A stretch of 64,000 nucleotides of DNA from Laetiporus sulphureus 93-53 (taxonomy: Eukaryota; Basidiomycota; Agaricomycetes; Polyporales; Laetiporaceae), in contig NW_024468540.1 in NCBI RefSeq assembly GCF_001632365.1, positions 241,955-305,954 on the forward strand, given 5' to 3'. Of this stretch, positions 11,451 to 21,907 are shown one piece after another (position 1 is the stretch's first letter; each line of letters opens with the position of its first letter). Below the pieces are notes generated by a model that was given only the letters and a program-made list of their open reading frames with translations, was not told the origin of the DNA and ran no database searches. A program made the position numbers and the translations under genes.

Positions 11451-13995
11451 ATGGCCGTCCTGACGATGGACTCACCCGACCCGTTGACGCTCGCGATGGC
11501 ACCCCCCAAGGACGAGTCACCCGCCGATCGTTGGGCCCGGGAACAGAGAGAGGCACAAGCTCGTCTGATCAGCGAGCAGATCGACGCGCACATCAAGGCA
11601 GAAAAGCAGGCCATGAAAAAGCGTGGCAAGCCCGTCAAGGTGCTTCTGCTCGGGCAGAGCGAGAGTGGCAAGTCGACTACTGTGAAAAGTATGTCCTATT
11701 CCTACTGCACTGCTTTCGCCATGAAGAGATTCCGGCGTATTATTGCGAGGGCGCAGGTCTTCTCCAGCTCCAGGAAGAGTTCAAGACTGTTCCTAGAGCT
11801 GAAAGATCGTCTACGTCGTAGCACTTCCGCTGTCCTGATTTCTCATCCATCGGTCACCGACTGTATGACCGCGTGCTGATGTCAGCGTTTTACAGATTTC
11901 CAAATGGCATATGCATATTCGTCTTTCTTGCAAGAGCGTTCCGCATGGCGTGCAGTCATCCACCTTAATCTCGTCCGCTCCATCAACACAATTCTAGACA
12001 CACTCGGCAAGGAACTGTCAGATTCACGATCGCAACCGCAGTCCACACGCTCCATGTCGCCGGCTCGATCGCACACTCGACCTTCCACTGCACAGGTCCG
12101 CCCTACCGTTTCAGATAAGGCGAGCACTCTACCTCGGCCCTCTACCGCTCGTACCAAGTACAGCCCTTCCATCGACACGGAAAATACACTGGTCAACCCT
12201 GTTGCAGGGGACCTTGATCCTGACACTGAGGATGATGGAGACGGCGAAGAAGAGGCATCGTCATTTTCGACATTGACGGATAAGCACCGTGTTCTCCAAT
12301 TACGTCTGGCACCGTTGCGACATGTGCAACGCGATCTGGAGCAGAGCCTTGGTGCAGCTACAAGTGAGGCCCCGGGATTTAGAGGGGATGCTGCTCCATG
12401 GACACGCCAAGAAGATCTTGCTGAACGTCGTCCGCGTGAATTCTTCATCACAAGCCGGACAGGGTGGAAGTCTGCACTCAATCGTGTCAAGTCTAGCTAC
12501 AATGCAGTGAGACGGGCCTCGCTAGGTTCGAGAGAGGATGCGGGCGATGCAGATGAGAACGCCATGTCGAATAAGAGAAAGGTGCGTTAATTTCCTCACG
12601 ATCTCCCTTATTTCCGTCTTTATTAACGGCACATAGCCATACGACAGGCGACGTGGACGACCGATTTCACCATTTGCATTCATGAATCGCGATGACAGCG
12701 ATGACGACGCTGATTGGTCCTCTCACACCGGCGAGTGCGAGCCACAAGCACAGACAGCCGCTGAGATCATCTCATCATCCGCGGAAGACATGGTGGCGTT
12801 GTGGGCGGATCCCGACGTGCAAGCTATCTTGGCGCGCCGGAAAGTCAAGTCCCGTCTGGAGGAGGGTCCGGGGTTGTGAGCCCATTTCTACTGTGGACAC
12901 GCTCTCCGCGGGGCACTGATTGACGAGCTCGGTATCTGTGATTGCAGCTTCCTCAACGACGTTGCTCGTGTTGCAGCACGTGATTATGAACCTTCTGACG
13001 AAGACGTCGTGCGAGCTCGTCTGCGGACCATGGGAGTGCAGGAGTACCGATTCAAGTTTGATAAAGGTGCGTATCGCCTCATCACTTCTGCAGACTGCGG
13101 CACCATTGCATCTCGCTCATTGATCAACTCAGGAGGCGTTGACGCGGGACGCGAGTGGATTCTCTACGATGTAGGCGGAGCTCGGTCCTCCGTGCGTGCA
13201 TCATGCATTATTCTGCGATCATCAGCTCATCTGACCGACACTGTACACAGCGGCATGCCTGGTACCCGTACTTCGACGATATCCATGCGCTCATCTTTCT
13301 TGCGCCCATCAGCTGCTTTGATGAGCGACTCGCGGAGGATCACCGCGTGAATCGTCTCCAGGACAGCCTCATGATTTGGAAGGCGGTATGCGGGTCCAAG
13401 CTGCTTCGTCATGTGCAGCTAATTCTGGTGCGTCCCTGTTGCGCTGTATGACTTGTCCCCCCCTGTCGCTGACATATCCCCCGTCGTGTGCGTGGGAACA
13501 GTTCTTGAACAAGTGCGACCTCCTGCAGAAGAAGCTGTCGCGCGGCGTCCGGGTCGTCAAGTACGTTCCCAGCTATGGTGATCGGCCGAACGACGCCCAG
13601 TCCGTCGCAAAGTGTGCGTATAGCGCCCATCGGAGTTCACGTATCGGTCTCACACTTTCGCAGATTTCCGCCAGCAATTCAAGGACGTGTTCATGAAGCA
13701 GTCGCCTGAGAAACGAACTTTCTACTCATATCTTACATCTGTCATTGTGAGCCTTGCTGTCTGCCTAGCGGCTTTCCTTTGAGTGATCTTTTGATACTTG
13801 GCATGATATATAGGACACGAAGGCGACAGCTATCACCGTTGCTACAGGTACGCATATGGAGTTAAATTTTCTCCTATTCAATTCTTCTTATCGCTCTGCT
13901 GGCGCATCTGATAAGTGGATGATCGCTAACTTGCTTGCGTTGCAGTGCGGGATGGCATTCAGCGCAATTACATGAAAGACGCCGACATCCTGTAA
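11451..13995 (+). CDS. G-protein alpha-subunit-like GTPase with large insertion and DVGGA switch II
   Basis: Nine or so exons splice in frame from ATG 11451 to TAA 13993-13995. Seen in order: an acidic/basic N-terminus without a Gly2 myristoylation site; P-loop LLLGQSESGKST (exon 1 ends about 11689); NFQMAYAYSSFLQERSAW after a 206 bp intron; a long polar insertion (Ser/Thr/Asp-rich, 12000-12280) inside the helical domain; switch I region ARLRTMGVQEYRF; switch II DVGGARSSRHAW split by an intron after ARSS; FLAPISCFDERL; and the guanine-specificity motif FLNKCDL. In classical G-alpha the switch II sequence is DVGGQ and that glutamine helps hydrolyse GTP; here it is alanine. As I recall, expanded basidiomycete G-alpha-like families also carry DVGGA. 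Receptor coupling is unknown. Confidence 0.88.
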
Positions 13996-14287
13996 TGACT
14001 AATATTGGCGTATCATGCTCTACACATGTCCATCTGTTAATTTGTGCGTGTCCCTGTCGACCAGATAAAACAGGTCCGAGGACGGAGGACTCACATTCTT
14101 GCTCCTCAGATGGGAACCTATTTGTTTATATACATCACATAGGTATTGTACCACTAGGACTACAGACCTGCACCAGTGCTCCATTCCTACATATATTACC
14201 TAAGTTTGACTGTATCTTATTTATTAATGTAGCACCTGGATCATAGATATTGACTGTCATGTATATGAGGTCTTCGCCAAATGTTCA

Positions 14288-14316
14288 CGCGTCTGTGGCT
14301 CGCCGCCACAGGCGCG
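14288..14316. repeat. Hairpin, 12 bp arms
   Basis: CGCGTCTGTGGC (14288-14299) pairs with GCCACAGGCGCG (14305-14316) with one mismatch and a 5-base loop. It lies about 290 bases past the G-alpha-like stop codon. It could be part of the 3' UTR or a transposon end. Confidence 0.6.
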
Positions 14317-14512
14317 TCAAATATTGAGCGCTCAAGCACGTGATATTTTTAACGATTTCTCATGAGTACGCTAATCTTCAATGTCGACGTCCTAGCTGAA
14401 GTATGCCGTCATCCCCATGTTGATTGCATTGATTTATCTATGCCGAAGTTTGGTAGATATGCTTAAATGCTGGAAAACGAGGTGAGTTCACGCACGTCGG
14501 ACCCGACAGACC

Positions 14513-14551
14513 TTACTCGCGAAACCCACAGGCTGCGGGTTTCGCGAGTAA
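14513..14551. repeat. Hairpin, perfect 15 bp arms
   Basis: TTACTCGCGAAACCC (14513-14527) is perfectly complementary to GGGTTTCGCGAGTAA (14537-14551) around a 9-base loop, and the flanks (CAGAC / GTCTG) extend the pairing after a short bulge. No coding frame crosses it. A short inverted-repeat element or a structured RNA are both possible. Confidence 0.7.
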
Positions 14552-15307
14552 AGCCTGTCTGACTCGCCGTGTGCTCCATCACTGCCTTTCCTTCATCTGT
14601 CGAGAACAGCACGAACGGGCAGCAATTATACTGAAGCTATATGGCTAGAAACGAGCTAATTGCGCACCGCGGGATCATCCGGCGATTGCTGACAGCAATG
14701 AATCAAAAGCGACATCCCTGACCTGCAGGGCCCACCTCCTTCTTGTACCATCTCTCGGCTTCTTCACTGTCTGCCTGATTTAGTGCACGCTCTGGGGGCT
14801 TTGTTGCGGGGAGCCGATGAAGAATGGATGCCCTAGAAGACCGACTCGGGTGATGTGCCCTCATCGCCTCTTGATCATCTTCATGATCTTGACTACCGAG
14901 TCTGCTTCTTCATCTAGGGTGATTGAGACACTGACTGCTTTGATTGAGGACTGCGGCTAGACAGGACGTTCTGGCACCATGGCTAGGCAGTTAATTCCCC
15001 GTGATTCGCCGGACACTGCGGACATCTTCTTTTCCTGTGTAGAGCCCCGGCGCTGATGGGCTTGATTGCTATCCGACAACCTCTCGACACTGAGCACCTC
15101 CGAATGGCAAATTACGTCTGCGACTTGTACCAGCCGGTGACAATAGATGTCTTCAAATCCAATGCGTTAGCTTCTCTCGCAGCTGGCTTTGCCGATTAGA
15201 TGTTCGGAAGACTGTCAATATTGAATCTTCAACGTGCTATTGCCTGTTCTGCAATGTTCTTGGTCGCTTACGCCATTCAGTGCAAAGAGGCTGGTTCGCT
15301 CGCATCG

Positions 15308-15812
15308 TCAGCCTCTTCCAGCTGAAATTGCTAGTTCAGTCACTAATCTAAGCTTCGAAATGCTATGTGGGCGAAGACACGCCGGTATATACAGTACGAC
15401 CCGCGCCCATTGGCTGGCTATTGGACGAAACATCCGAGGCGCTTTCCTTGATACAAGCCTTTGCAAGCGCGCATCTTTCCATGCTCGGTCTTGAGCTTGA
15501 TGCGTGATGGTAGCAGCCAACCATTGGATTACTGGCAATGCGACATCACCTGGCTTCACCATTGTATCGCTCACCATCAATGCATCAAGAGTTGATGATA
15601 TATCTTTGGGTTCTCCCGTACGGCCTTTACGTAATGACATGTGAAACAGTATCTCGCATTCGTCCATGCCGAGCATGCACATTACATGAAGATAAAAATG
15701 CCGTAATGGAGCGCGGTCTTGGAAATTTGCATTCCGACGCTAAAGCTGCTATTTTTACGACATCAAGTCGTTTCGATGGACCAGTGCTCTCGATCGCACT
15801 TTTGACTGCCAA
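15308..15812 (-). pseudogene. Possible decayed or unrecognised minus-strand gene
   Basis: Two overlapping reverse-strand frames look protein-like: one containing ALASECKFPRPRSITAFLS (15812-15627) and the next containing RKGRTGEPKDISSTLDALMV and VIQWLAATITHQAQDRAW (15682-15308). They overlap in different frames, so either an intron or a frameshift is needed to join them. I do not recognise the family. It may be chance. Confidence 0.25.
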
Positions 15813-16747
15813 GCTTCATTCCAAGCATCAAACTCTTTCAAAAGCAAGATTCTTTGCCATGCTGTGTCTGACTCCAACGTTCAACTGTTTACGCTGGATG
15901 TTGTGTCCTGGAATGCTCCCAAACGACGTCGGCCGCCTCTTAGGCTGCGCCACCAGTCGGTCTTGTGCCTGAACGGTCTTGTGATTGCCCGGCGCTGATG
16001 TTTACTCGACAAGGTTTGGCCTCCGGATCTCGTGGATGGCTTTCATAGCAATCCTTTGCGACAAGAAATCGAGAACTCAGGAATTTTCGCGAAGGCGGAA
16101 TTCAGCGCGGGACGTCAACGAATGCGGCATGGGTCTTGCCATAGGTAGAAGTTCGACTGTAGGGAGAAGACTCGAAAACACAGCATCTTTACCATGTCCC
16201 CGCATGGATCTCAGATACAGATGCCCACATCCGGCCTATGTCTTTTTTCAGATAGTTTCTCCCGTACCCCGCATCGCTTGACGCTCGGAGCTTATGAATG
16301 CACAGTCTCAGGATTGGTCACATTGAGCTGCTGGCAGGTGTGTGCCGCTGCTCACCGAGCGAGCTGGCCACTTATCTGTTCTCTCGATATTGAAAGGTTA
16401 TAAGTCCATCGTCGGATGCGTGGTGGATGCCTTGCGGCAGCGTGGAGGCTCTGCAGGCGAAGGAAGCGATCTACTCGCCAAAGTCGGTAGTTCTCACCGC
16501 CTCGCTACACTTGCTGTCGAAGTCCAATCCATCAGCGCGGGGCCTGATCGGGCAGAATGCATTCCTTCTGGCGGCCGCGTTCCCATCTCTCAGCTGACGT
16601 GCTAGTTGCATTCGTCGCTATCAAACCAAAGATTGAGCGCTTTCCCTGCACTACAAGTATCAGGGTCCCCCGAGCGTGGGCGTCGCGGTGGCTCCTTTCC
16701 CTTGTACGCCGTGCCCCCTTCGTGCATCCTTCCTGGCGCCCTCCGTT

Positions 16748-18409
16748 ATGACGAATTTCGACCCTCCTAGTACCCTCAAGCCAGCTCAAGTAGCGGTGGC
16801 GATGGTTGAGCATGGCATCGCTAAGCACAGAACGCGAGGAGATGTGGTCTTCCTCAAAGCGGTAAGTCGTGATATTCCGTTTTGTCTCTCTGAAGGAATC
16901 CATTCACTGTTTTTGCAGGTTCTTGCAGGTGTCATGCTGTCGTTCGGCGGTCTCCTCTCAGAGATTATCTCAGGTGGCTCAGCAGGAATCACCACCAATA
17001 ACCCCGGCTTGGTCAAGGTCTTGGGAGGGGCAGTGTTTCCCGTGGGTTTGATAATGTAAGGCGGCCTTCCTAATGCGCAGGAGCCCGTCCCTGGCATGGG
17101 CTAGCGTGGGCGTAGGGCGGCATTGCATAGTGGGACGAACTAACGTACGATTGCCAGGATTGTCCTTCAGGGTCAGGAACTGCTGACCAGCAACATGATG
17201 GTAAGCCCAGATATAGATGCATAGACACGCATGCTGACATTTGTGACCAGATATTTCCAATGGCCTGCTTGAAGGGTGCAGTGCCTTGGTGGGGACTTCC
17301 ATGGAATTGGCTTCTCGGTGGGTCATCTAAGCAGCTGCGCTTCTCAGCGCTTCTGAACATATTCCGAATAGTCACTTTCGGCAACCTATGCGGCAGCCTC
17401 TTCTTCGCAGCTGTCCTTACAAAATGCGAGCACCTCATGCCAGCGTGGACTAGCGAGGATTGCTGATAGCCATTCTTCATCGTGCAGATAGCGGCATCAT
17501 CTCAACAGAGCCATACATCAGCTATGCACAGGACTTCGCACTGTGAGTCAATTCAGCTGCTTGTTTGACTCGTGCTCATATGACACGTTCTCTCTCACCA
17601 TTAGACACAAGGCAAAGGAGCCGGAATGGTACCAAATCTTCCTCCGCGGCATTGGCTGTAATTGGCTCGTCTGCGTAGCAGTTTGGGTAAGTGTTTCACT
17701 GTATGGATGTTGTGAGCATGTTCTCAATAGAGGCATCTTTTCACATAGCAAGCTGCTGGAGCGCGTGATACGCTCTCAAAGGTCCGTTCTGCAAATAGCA
17801 CATCTCATAGAAGGCAGGCTGACTGCAACTGCACAGATTGTGGCTATATGGATCCCGATCATGGTAGGCTTTGTCATGTAACTGCGCGAGAACTGCACCG
17901 AAGTTCACTTCGTCTTATAGATTTTCGTCTCGGCAGCATTTGATCACGGTAAGAATCCTTCTCGTCGGCCTTGCGAGTCGATTGCTAAGACCTTCTACTA
18001 GTGATTGCGAACATGTTCTCCGTCCCATTGGGTATCATGTTTGGAGCTGACGTGAGTAACGTGGAAATGTTCTCGGGAATATCTGCTGATCGCTCCCTCA
18101 GTTGACGGTGGCCGAGTACATTCGAAAGTACGTGCCAAGGACACGCTGTCAAGTCGTCATTTATATTGACACGTTGTCCCCGAAAGGTCTCTGATCGCTT
18201 CGTACCTCGGGAACATCGTCGGCGGGCTGATCGTCGCACTGCCCGCCACATACTTCTATCTGTCCGATTACAGCGGAGGCGGCCTGCGCGGCGTGGAGGA
18301 AGGCGAAGTCCTGAACGATGCAGCAATTGTCAACAGCGACGAGGATAGCAGTCGAAATGGGAAAGGGCGAGAGGAGGCGTTTGAAGTGGTCCCTGGGAAG
18401 TCCGCTTGA
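16748..18409 (+). CDS. Formate/nitrite transporter (FNT) family membrane protein
   Basis: FNT proteins are pentameric channels moving small monovalent anions such as formate, nitrite or lactate across the membrane. From ATG 16748 (MTNFDPPSTLKPAQVAVAMVE) the spliced product shows six hydrophobic segments and family motifs: LAGVMLSFGGLLSE, GAVFPVGLIMIVLQGQEL with the conserved GQEL, FPMACLKG, WNWLLVTFGNLCGSLFF, GCNWLVCVAVW, and DHVIANMF near the fifth helix. Introns are around 50 bp, for example 16862-16918. The C-terminus is hydrophilic and acidic (EEGEVLNDAAIVNSDEDS) and ends at TGA 18407-18409. Substrate cannot be told from sequence alone. Confidence 0.92.
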
Positions 18410-19183
18410 TGGATTCTCTGCGTATTAACGTACTGTAGTGTAATATTCGGCTATTATTCGTGTCCTTTGTAACAGCGTGTACCTTGACGACCGTTCTACG
18501 TAATTTCTCCGGCCATCGTGCGACCGTACGAGAAGATTATGTTTCAAATGAGCGGTACCGCAGCTCCCTTCATGTGCGAAGTTACTGAGGTTCTTGTTTA
18601 CGAAGACTTCGCGACGAAGCATCATCGGAAGCCAGGCCTCTTTTTATCCTCGGATCGTCGGTCGCATTCGTACGGGCATATTTGACATTCGGTTCCCAGT
18701 GTCTGTCAGCTCTCTCTGAAAATAGAGCAGCTCTGAGAAACAAGCTTACATTGTGGCAGTCCGTCGTGAATTCCGTACATGACATGATCAGTTAACCGAA
18801 GAAACCTGACGCAGCCCGTCTGTCGGCCCGCGAGCCTGTCATAAATTTGTGCCGAAAACCATGGTGGCGACGCGCGATCCTGACGTTCTTGCAGCGCGTG
18901 GACTGGGGGCCGGGTCGCTTTTGAGTGAGTCTTCTCGCAGAGATATACATCTGTGATCCGTCAGGACACAGACCCGGTGATAAGGTCAGATAACGACCAT
19001 GGAGATCCGCGGACGAAACGGAAAGCGGAGACGAATGAGGAAAGACGCGTACGGATCCCGCATGTTTGCCGTGAGAAAGGATGAGCTATCAAAATCGCGA
19101 GCTGTATCAGGAACCAAGGATTGCTTCTTCAAAGGTGGGGAAAGCCATTCTATAGAAGATAAGTTACCGCGCGACACATGCAA
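18410..19183. other. Convergent intergenic region
   Basis: The FNT gene (+) and the M20 peptidase gene (-) end towards this spacer, so it should be mostly 3' UTR. The small frames at 18425-18625 and 18999-19295 have no features of real genes. Confidence 0.55.
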
Positions 19184-20724
19184 TCAGGCTTCCTGTATTT
19201 CATCCACACCAAGAAAGGTAGCAAATGCTAATGCCATGACCTCCATCCCAACCTTGAGCTCCTTCTCTAGGTCTATGCTCTCATCCGCTATGTGAGCCTC
19301 GGAGATATATCCTGGTCCGTAGACGATTGTGGATTCTATTGCGGGCCTCAATGAATGGACCAGGAAGCGCTGCGAAGAATGCAGGGAGGACCATGCACAT
19401 CAGTGGCAAGCAGGACAAATGCGGACGTAAGAACTAACTTAATCATCGCTGCCAGGAGAAGTCACAATGCCTGCCTGTTGGCCCGTCACCACCTTTATGG
19501 CATCTTGGAAGATCAGCGAAATGGGCTGCTTCGGATCCACCCAGGTCGCCTCGGTAGCATATTCCTCTTTGTACTCGTAATCGAGCCCCGTGCAATCTTC
19601 TCTGTCGTTCATGCTTGTCAGGATATCCATTATCTCTTTACGCGCATTTGCAAGGGTCTCGCCAGGCACGATGCGCCTATCGAAGTGCACGACGGCAATG
19701 TCAGGCACACTGTTGATGTTATCTCCTGCTTTGAGGATCGTGAAAGCCAATGAAGCCATGCGCGCTTCAGCAGGAATCACCGACTCGTCGACGCGTGACG
19801 CAAGTTTAGGGCAAAGGGTGGTCGTCGCGAGATGCACGAACGTGCATGCGTGATGAAGAGCGTTGATCCCGAGCCCCGGCATCGATCCATGCGATAATCG
19901 TCCGCGGAAGGTGATAGCACCCCATATCGTGCCTCGGTCTTGCAAGAAGATGATGTCATTAATGGAACATGAATGTGTGCGAAGCTACTCACGTCCACAA
20001 CAGACGTTAGTCGTGTTTAGTGGCTCGGTTATTACAACGGCATCGATCTTGTCGGCTCTGATATGGCCCGAATCAACGAGGAAGCCCATGCCGGCATTGT
20101 GAATGCCAGTGGTTTCCTCGTCTACTACCCCTGACTGTTCAATGTTGCCCTCGAGGCGAAGACCAGCTCTTTTGATGGCTTCTACTGCGAAGATCTGGGA
20201 TGATAACATTCAGTTTATCTTTTCAACACCTCGGAGCCGAATTGACATGCCTGAGCAGCAATGCCTCCTTTCATATCGGCAGTTCCCCGTCCGTACATCC
20301 TACCGTTATGGACCTCGCCACCGAATGGAGGGTACTTCCAATTCGCCGCTGTACCAATCGGCACGACGTCGAAGTGCCCATTCACATGCAGCGTCTTTCC
20401 TTGAGCGCCGTCGCTGCCAGACAGCCTGCCAATCACGTTTACACGGCGCAGACCTTCACCACTCGGTGCGAGGGTCGGGAGCTGATGCACAGGTACCTCG
20501 ACATATTCCACCGTATACCCGAATGACTTCAGAGTATTTCCGATGAGTTGTGCACATTCGGGATAATTCTTGCCAGGAGGATTGGTGGTGTCAATCTGAA
20601 TCAGTGAGGCCAGGAACTTTGCGCATTCTGGTAGTAAATCTGCTGCAGCTCGCCGGATAGCAGATACTTGCACCTCAGTAAGGCTCGGCGGCACTTTTGA
20701 CGGCTCTGCAGGCATTCTCGACAT
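19184..20724 (-). CDS. M20-family metallopeptidase (ArgE/DapE-like deacylase)
   Basis: Members of this family hydrolyse N-acyl amino acids or small peptides with a two-metal centre. From ATG 20724 the spliced minus-strand product shows ASLIQIDTTNPPGKNY, the first metal motif HVNGHFDVVP, the bridging-aspartate motif GRGTADMKGG, the EETTG pair (catalytic base and metal ligand), a dimerisation segment RLSHGSMPGLGINAL, and near the end TIVYGPG followed by EAHIADE, where the last metal histidine is expected (here A-H). The stop is at 19184-19186. Four or so exons; the acceptor before QRFLVHS is at about 19390. All expected catalytic residues seem present, so it is probably active. Subfamily substrate is open. 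Confidence 0.9.
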
Positions 20725-21190
20725 TCAGGTCGCAGGCCAGTGGCACTTCTCATCAGCTTATCGGTCGCAATAAAAACATGGCGTCAGTACCAACTACGAT
20801 AAGCTACACGGACTGTCACGTTTTTTCAAAAACTGCAGGACCGTTTGTGGCGGAGGACTGCCGCAAAGACAGCCATTTGAAACATGTTTTATACATAGTT
20901 CATGTGTAATCAACTGGTCGGAATGGCAATGGTGAACGTCAGGAAGAGTGCTGTCTTCAGCCACCGTAAGTGACATAACAGATATTGTGACTGCTGTCCA
21001 CGTGATCGTAACGGTCACGCCTGGAAGGTTTTCTTCGTCGAGTAACTCAGTGAATCCCCTTCGATTCTGAAAGTACCGTTTCTTGCCTGCAAATATACTG
21101 AGGAATGCCTAGATTTCCAGAGATTATTCTGACATAATGTCACAACAGTTCATTCCTGCTTTTGTTTTTTTTTGCACGCACCGTACACGG
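20725..21190. other. Intergenic region between two minus-strand genes
   Basis: This should hold the promoter of the M20 gene (start at 20724) and the 3' UTR of the phosphatase gene (stop at 21191). I see no further feature. Confidence 0.5.
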
Positions 21191-21907
21191 TCAAACTGAG
21201 TGCCTACGCTGACCCCTACTCCTCAAAATTTGTTCATACGCCTTCAATTGCCGCATGAACGCGCTGTTAGGTCTCACAACCTTCCTTCTTGAGATGACAT
21301 GCTTGCATGCAATGTCGAACGGCATCTTCTCCACGGCCATGAGATATGCGATCACGACGCTGGCACTCCTGCTCATCCCCCACACACAATGGACCATCAC
21401 TTGTCCCTTTTGCTCAAGCGCTTGGGCGATCCACTCTACGACAAAGTCCAAGTGTCCGAGAAGTTCCGCCTGGCGAGAATCGTCGATGGGGACCCAGACA
21501 TGCTGCATTGGTTTTGGGAATCGAGGACAGTCGTGCTTGATCACGGATGCGACGTGGGTGATGCCCAGTCCACGCACAACAGCCGGTGATGTGGCAGTGT
21601 AAATGTCGCAGACGAACAGTCCCGGAACGATCTCGCTTGCCTGGGGATGGAAATCGTCCAGTGGCGTCTTCTGTATGCACGTAGCGCGCAGCGCTCGACG
21701 CTCAAAGAAGTCGTCATCGAGACTCAGAGAACGAAGCATGGAGACAACTGAGTCTGCGCGAGGAGGGGACGAACACCTCTGCGGATGTAGGTAAGCGAAG
21801 TGCTGCAAGTTGAAGTGCCGAGCCACACTGACCTTGGCCACGCCTCGACGGGAGACGGTCTGACCGTCAGAAACAGGTAGGGTCTGCGTCGTATATGTGC
21901 AGTCCAT
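21191..21907 (-). CDS. Dual-specificity protein phosphatase
   Basis: An uninterrupted 238-residue reading frame. The phosphatase domain occupies about residues 80-230: EIVPGLFVCDIYTA at its start, a general-acid loop around HVWVPIDDSRQAELL, and the signature HCVWGMSRSASVVIAYLM, which fits H-C-x5-R-S with catalytic cysteine and arginine present. A recognition tail PNSAFMRQLKAYEQIL follows, as in atypical DUSPs. The first 75 residues are not conserved-looking and could be partly untranslated or regulated. Likely removes phosphate from phosphotyrosine/threonine of kinases; substrate unknown. Confidence 0.92.
   Translation of the reverse strand: MDCTYTTQTLPVSDGQTVSRRGVAKVSVARHFNLQHFAYLHPQRCSSPPRADSVVSMLRSLSLDDDFFERRALRATCIQKTPLDDFHPQASEIVPGLFVCDIYTATSPAVVRGLGITHVASVIKHDCPRFPKPMQHVWVPIDDSRQAELLGHLDFVVEWIAQALEQKGQVMVHCVWGMSRSASVVIAYLMAVEKMPFDIACKHVISRRKVVRPNSAFMRQLKAYEQILRSRGQRRHSV

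Larger units (their letters stand above)
13996..16747. other. Long intergenic region with two hairpins and a doubtful minus-strand frame
   Basis: This 2.75 kb holds no gene that I can establish. It contains hairpins at 14288-14316 and 14513-14551 and an open minus-strand stretch at 15308-15812 (listed separately). The right end must carry the promoter of the formate/nitrite transporter gene. Confidence 0.5.
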
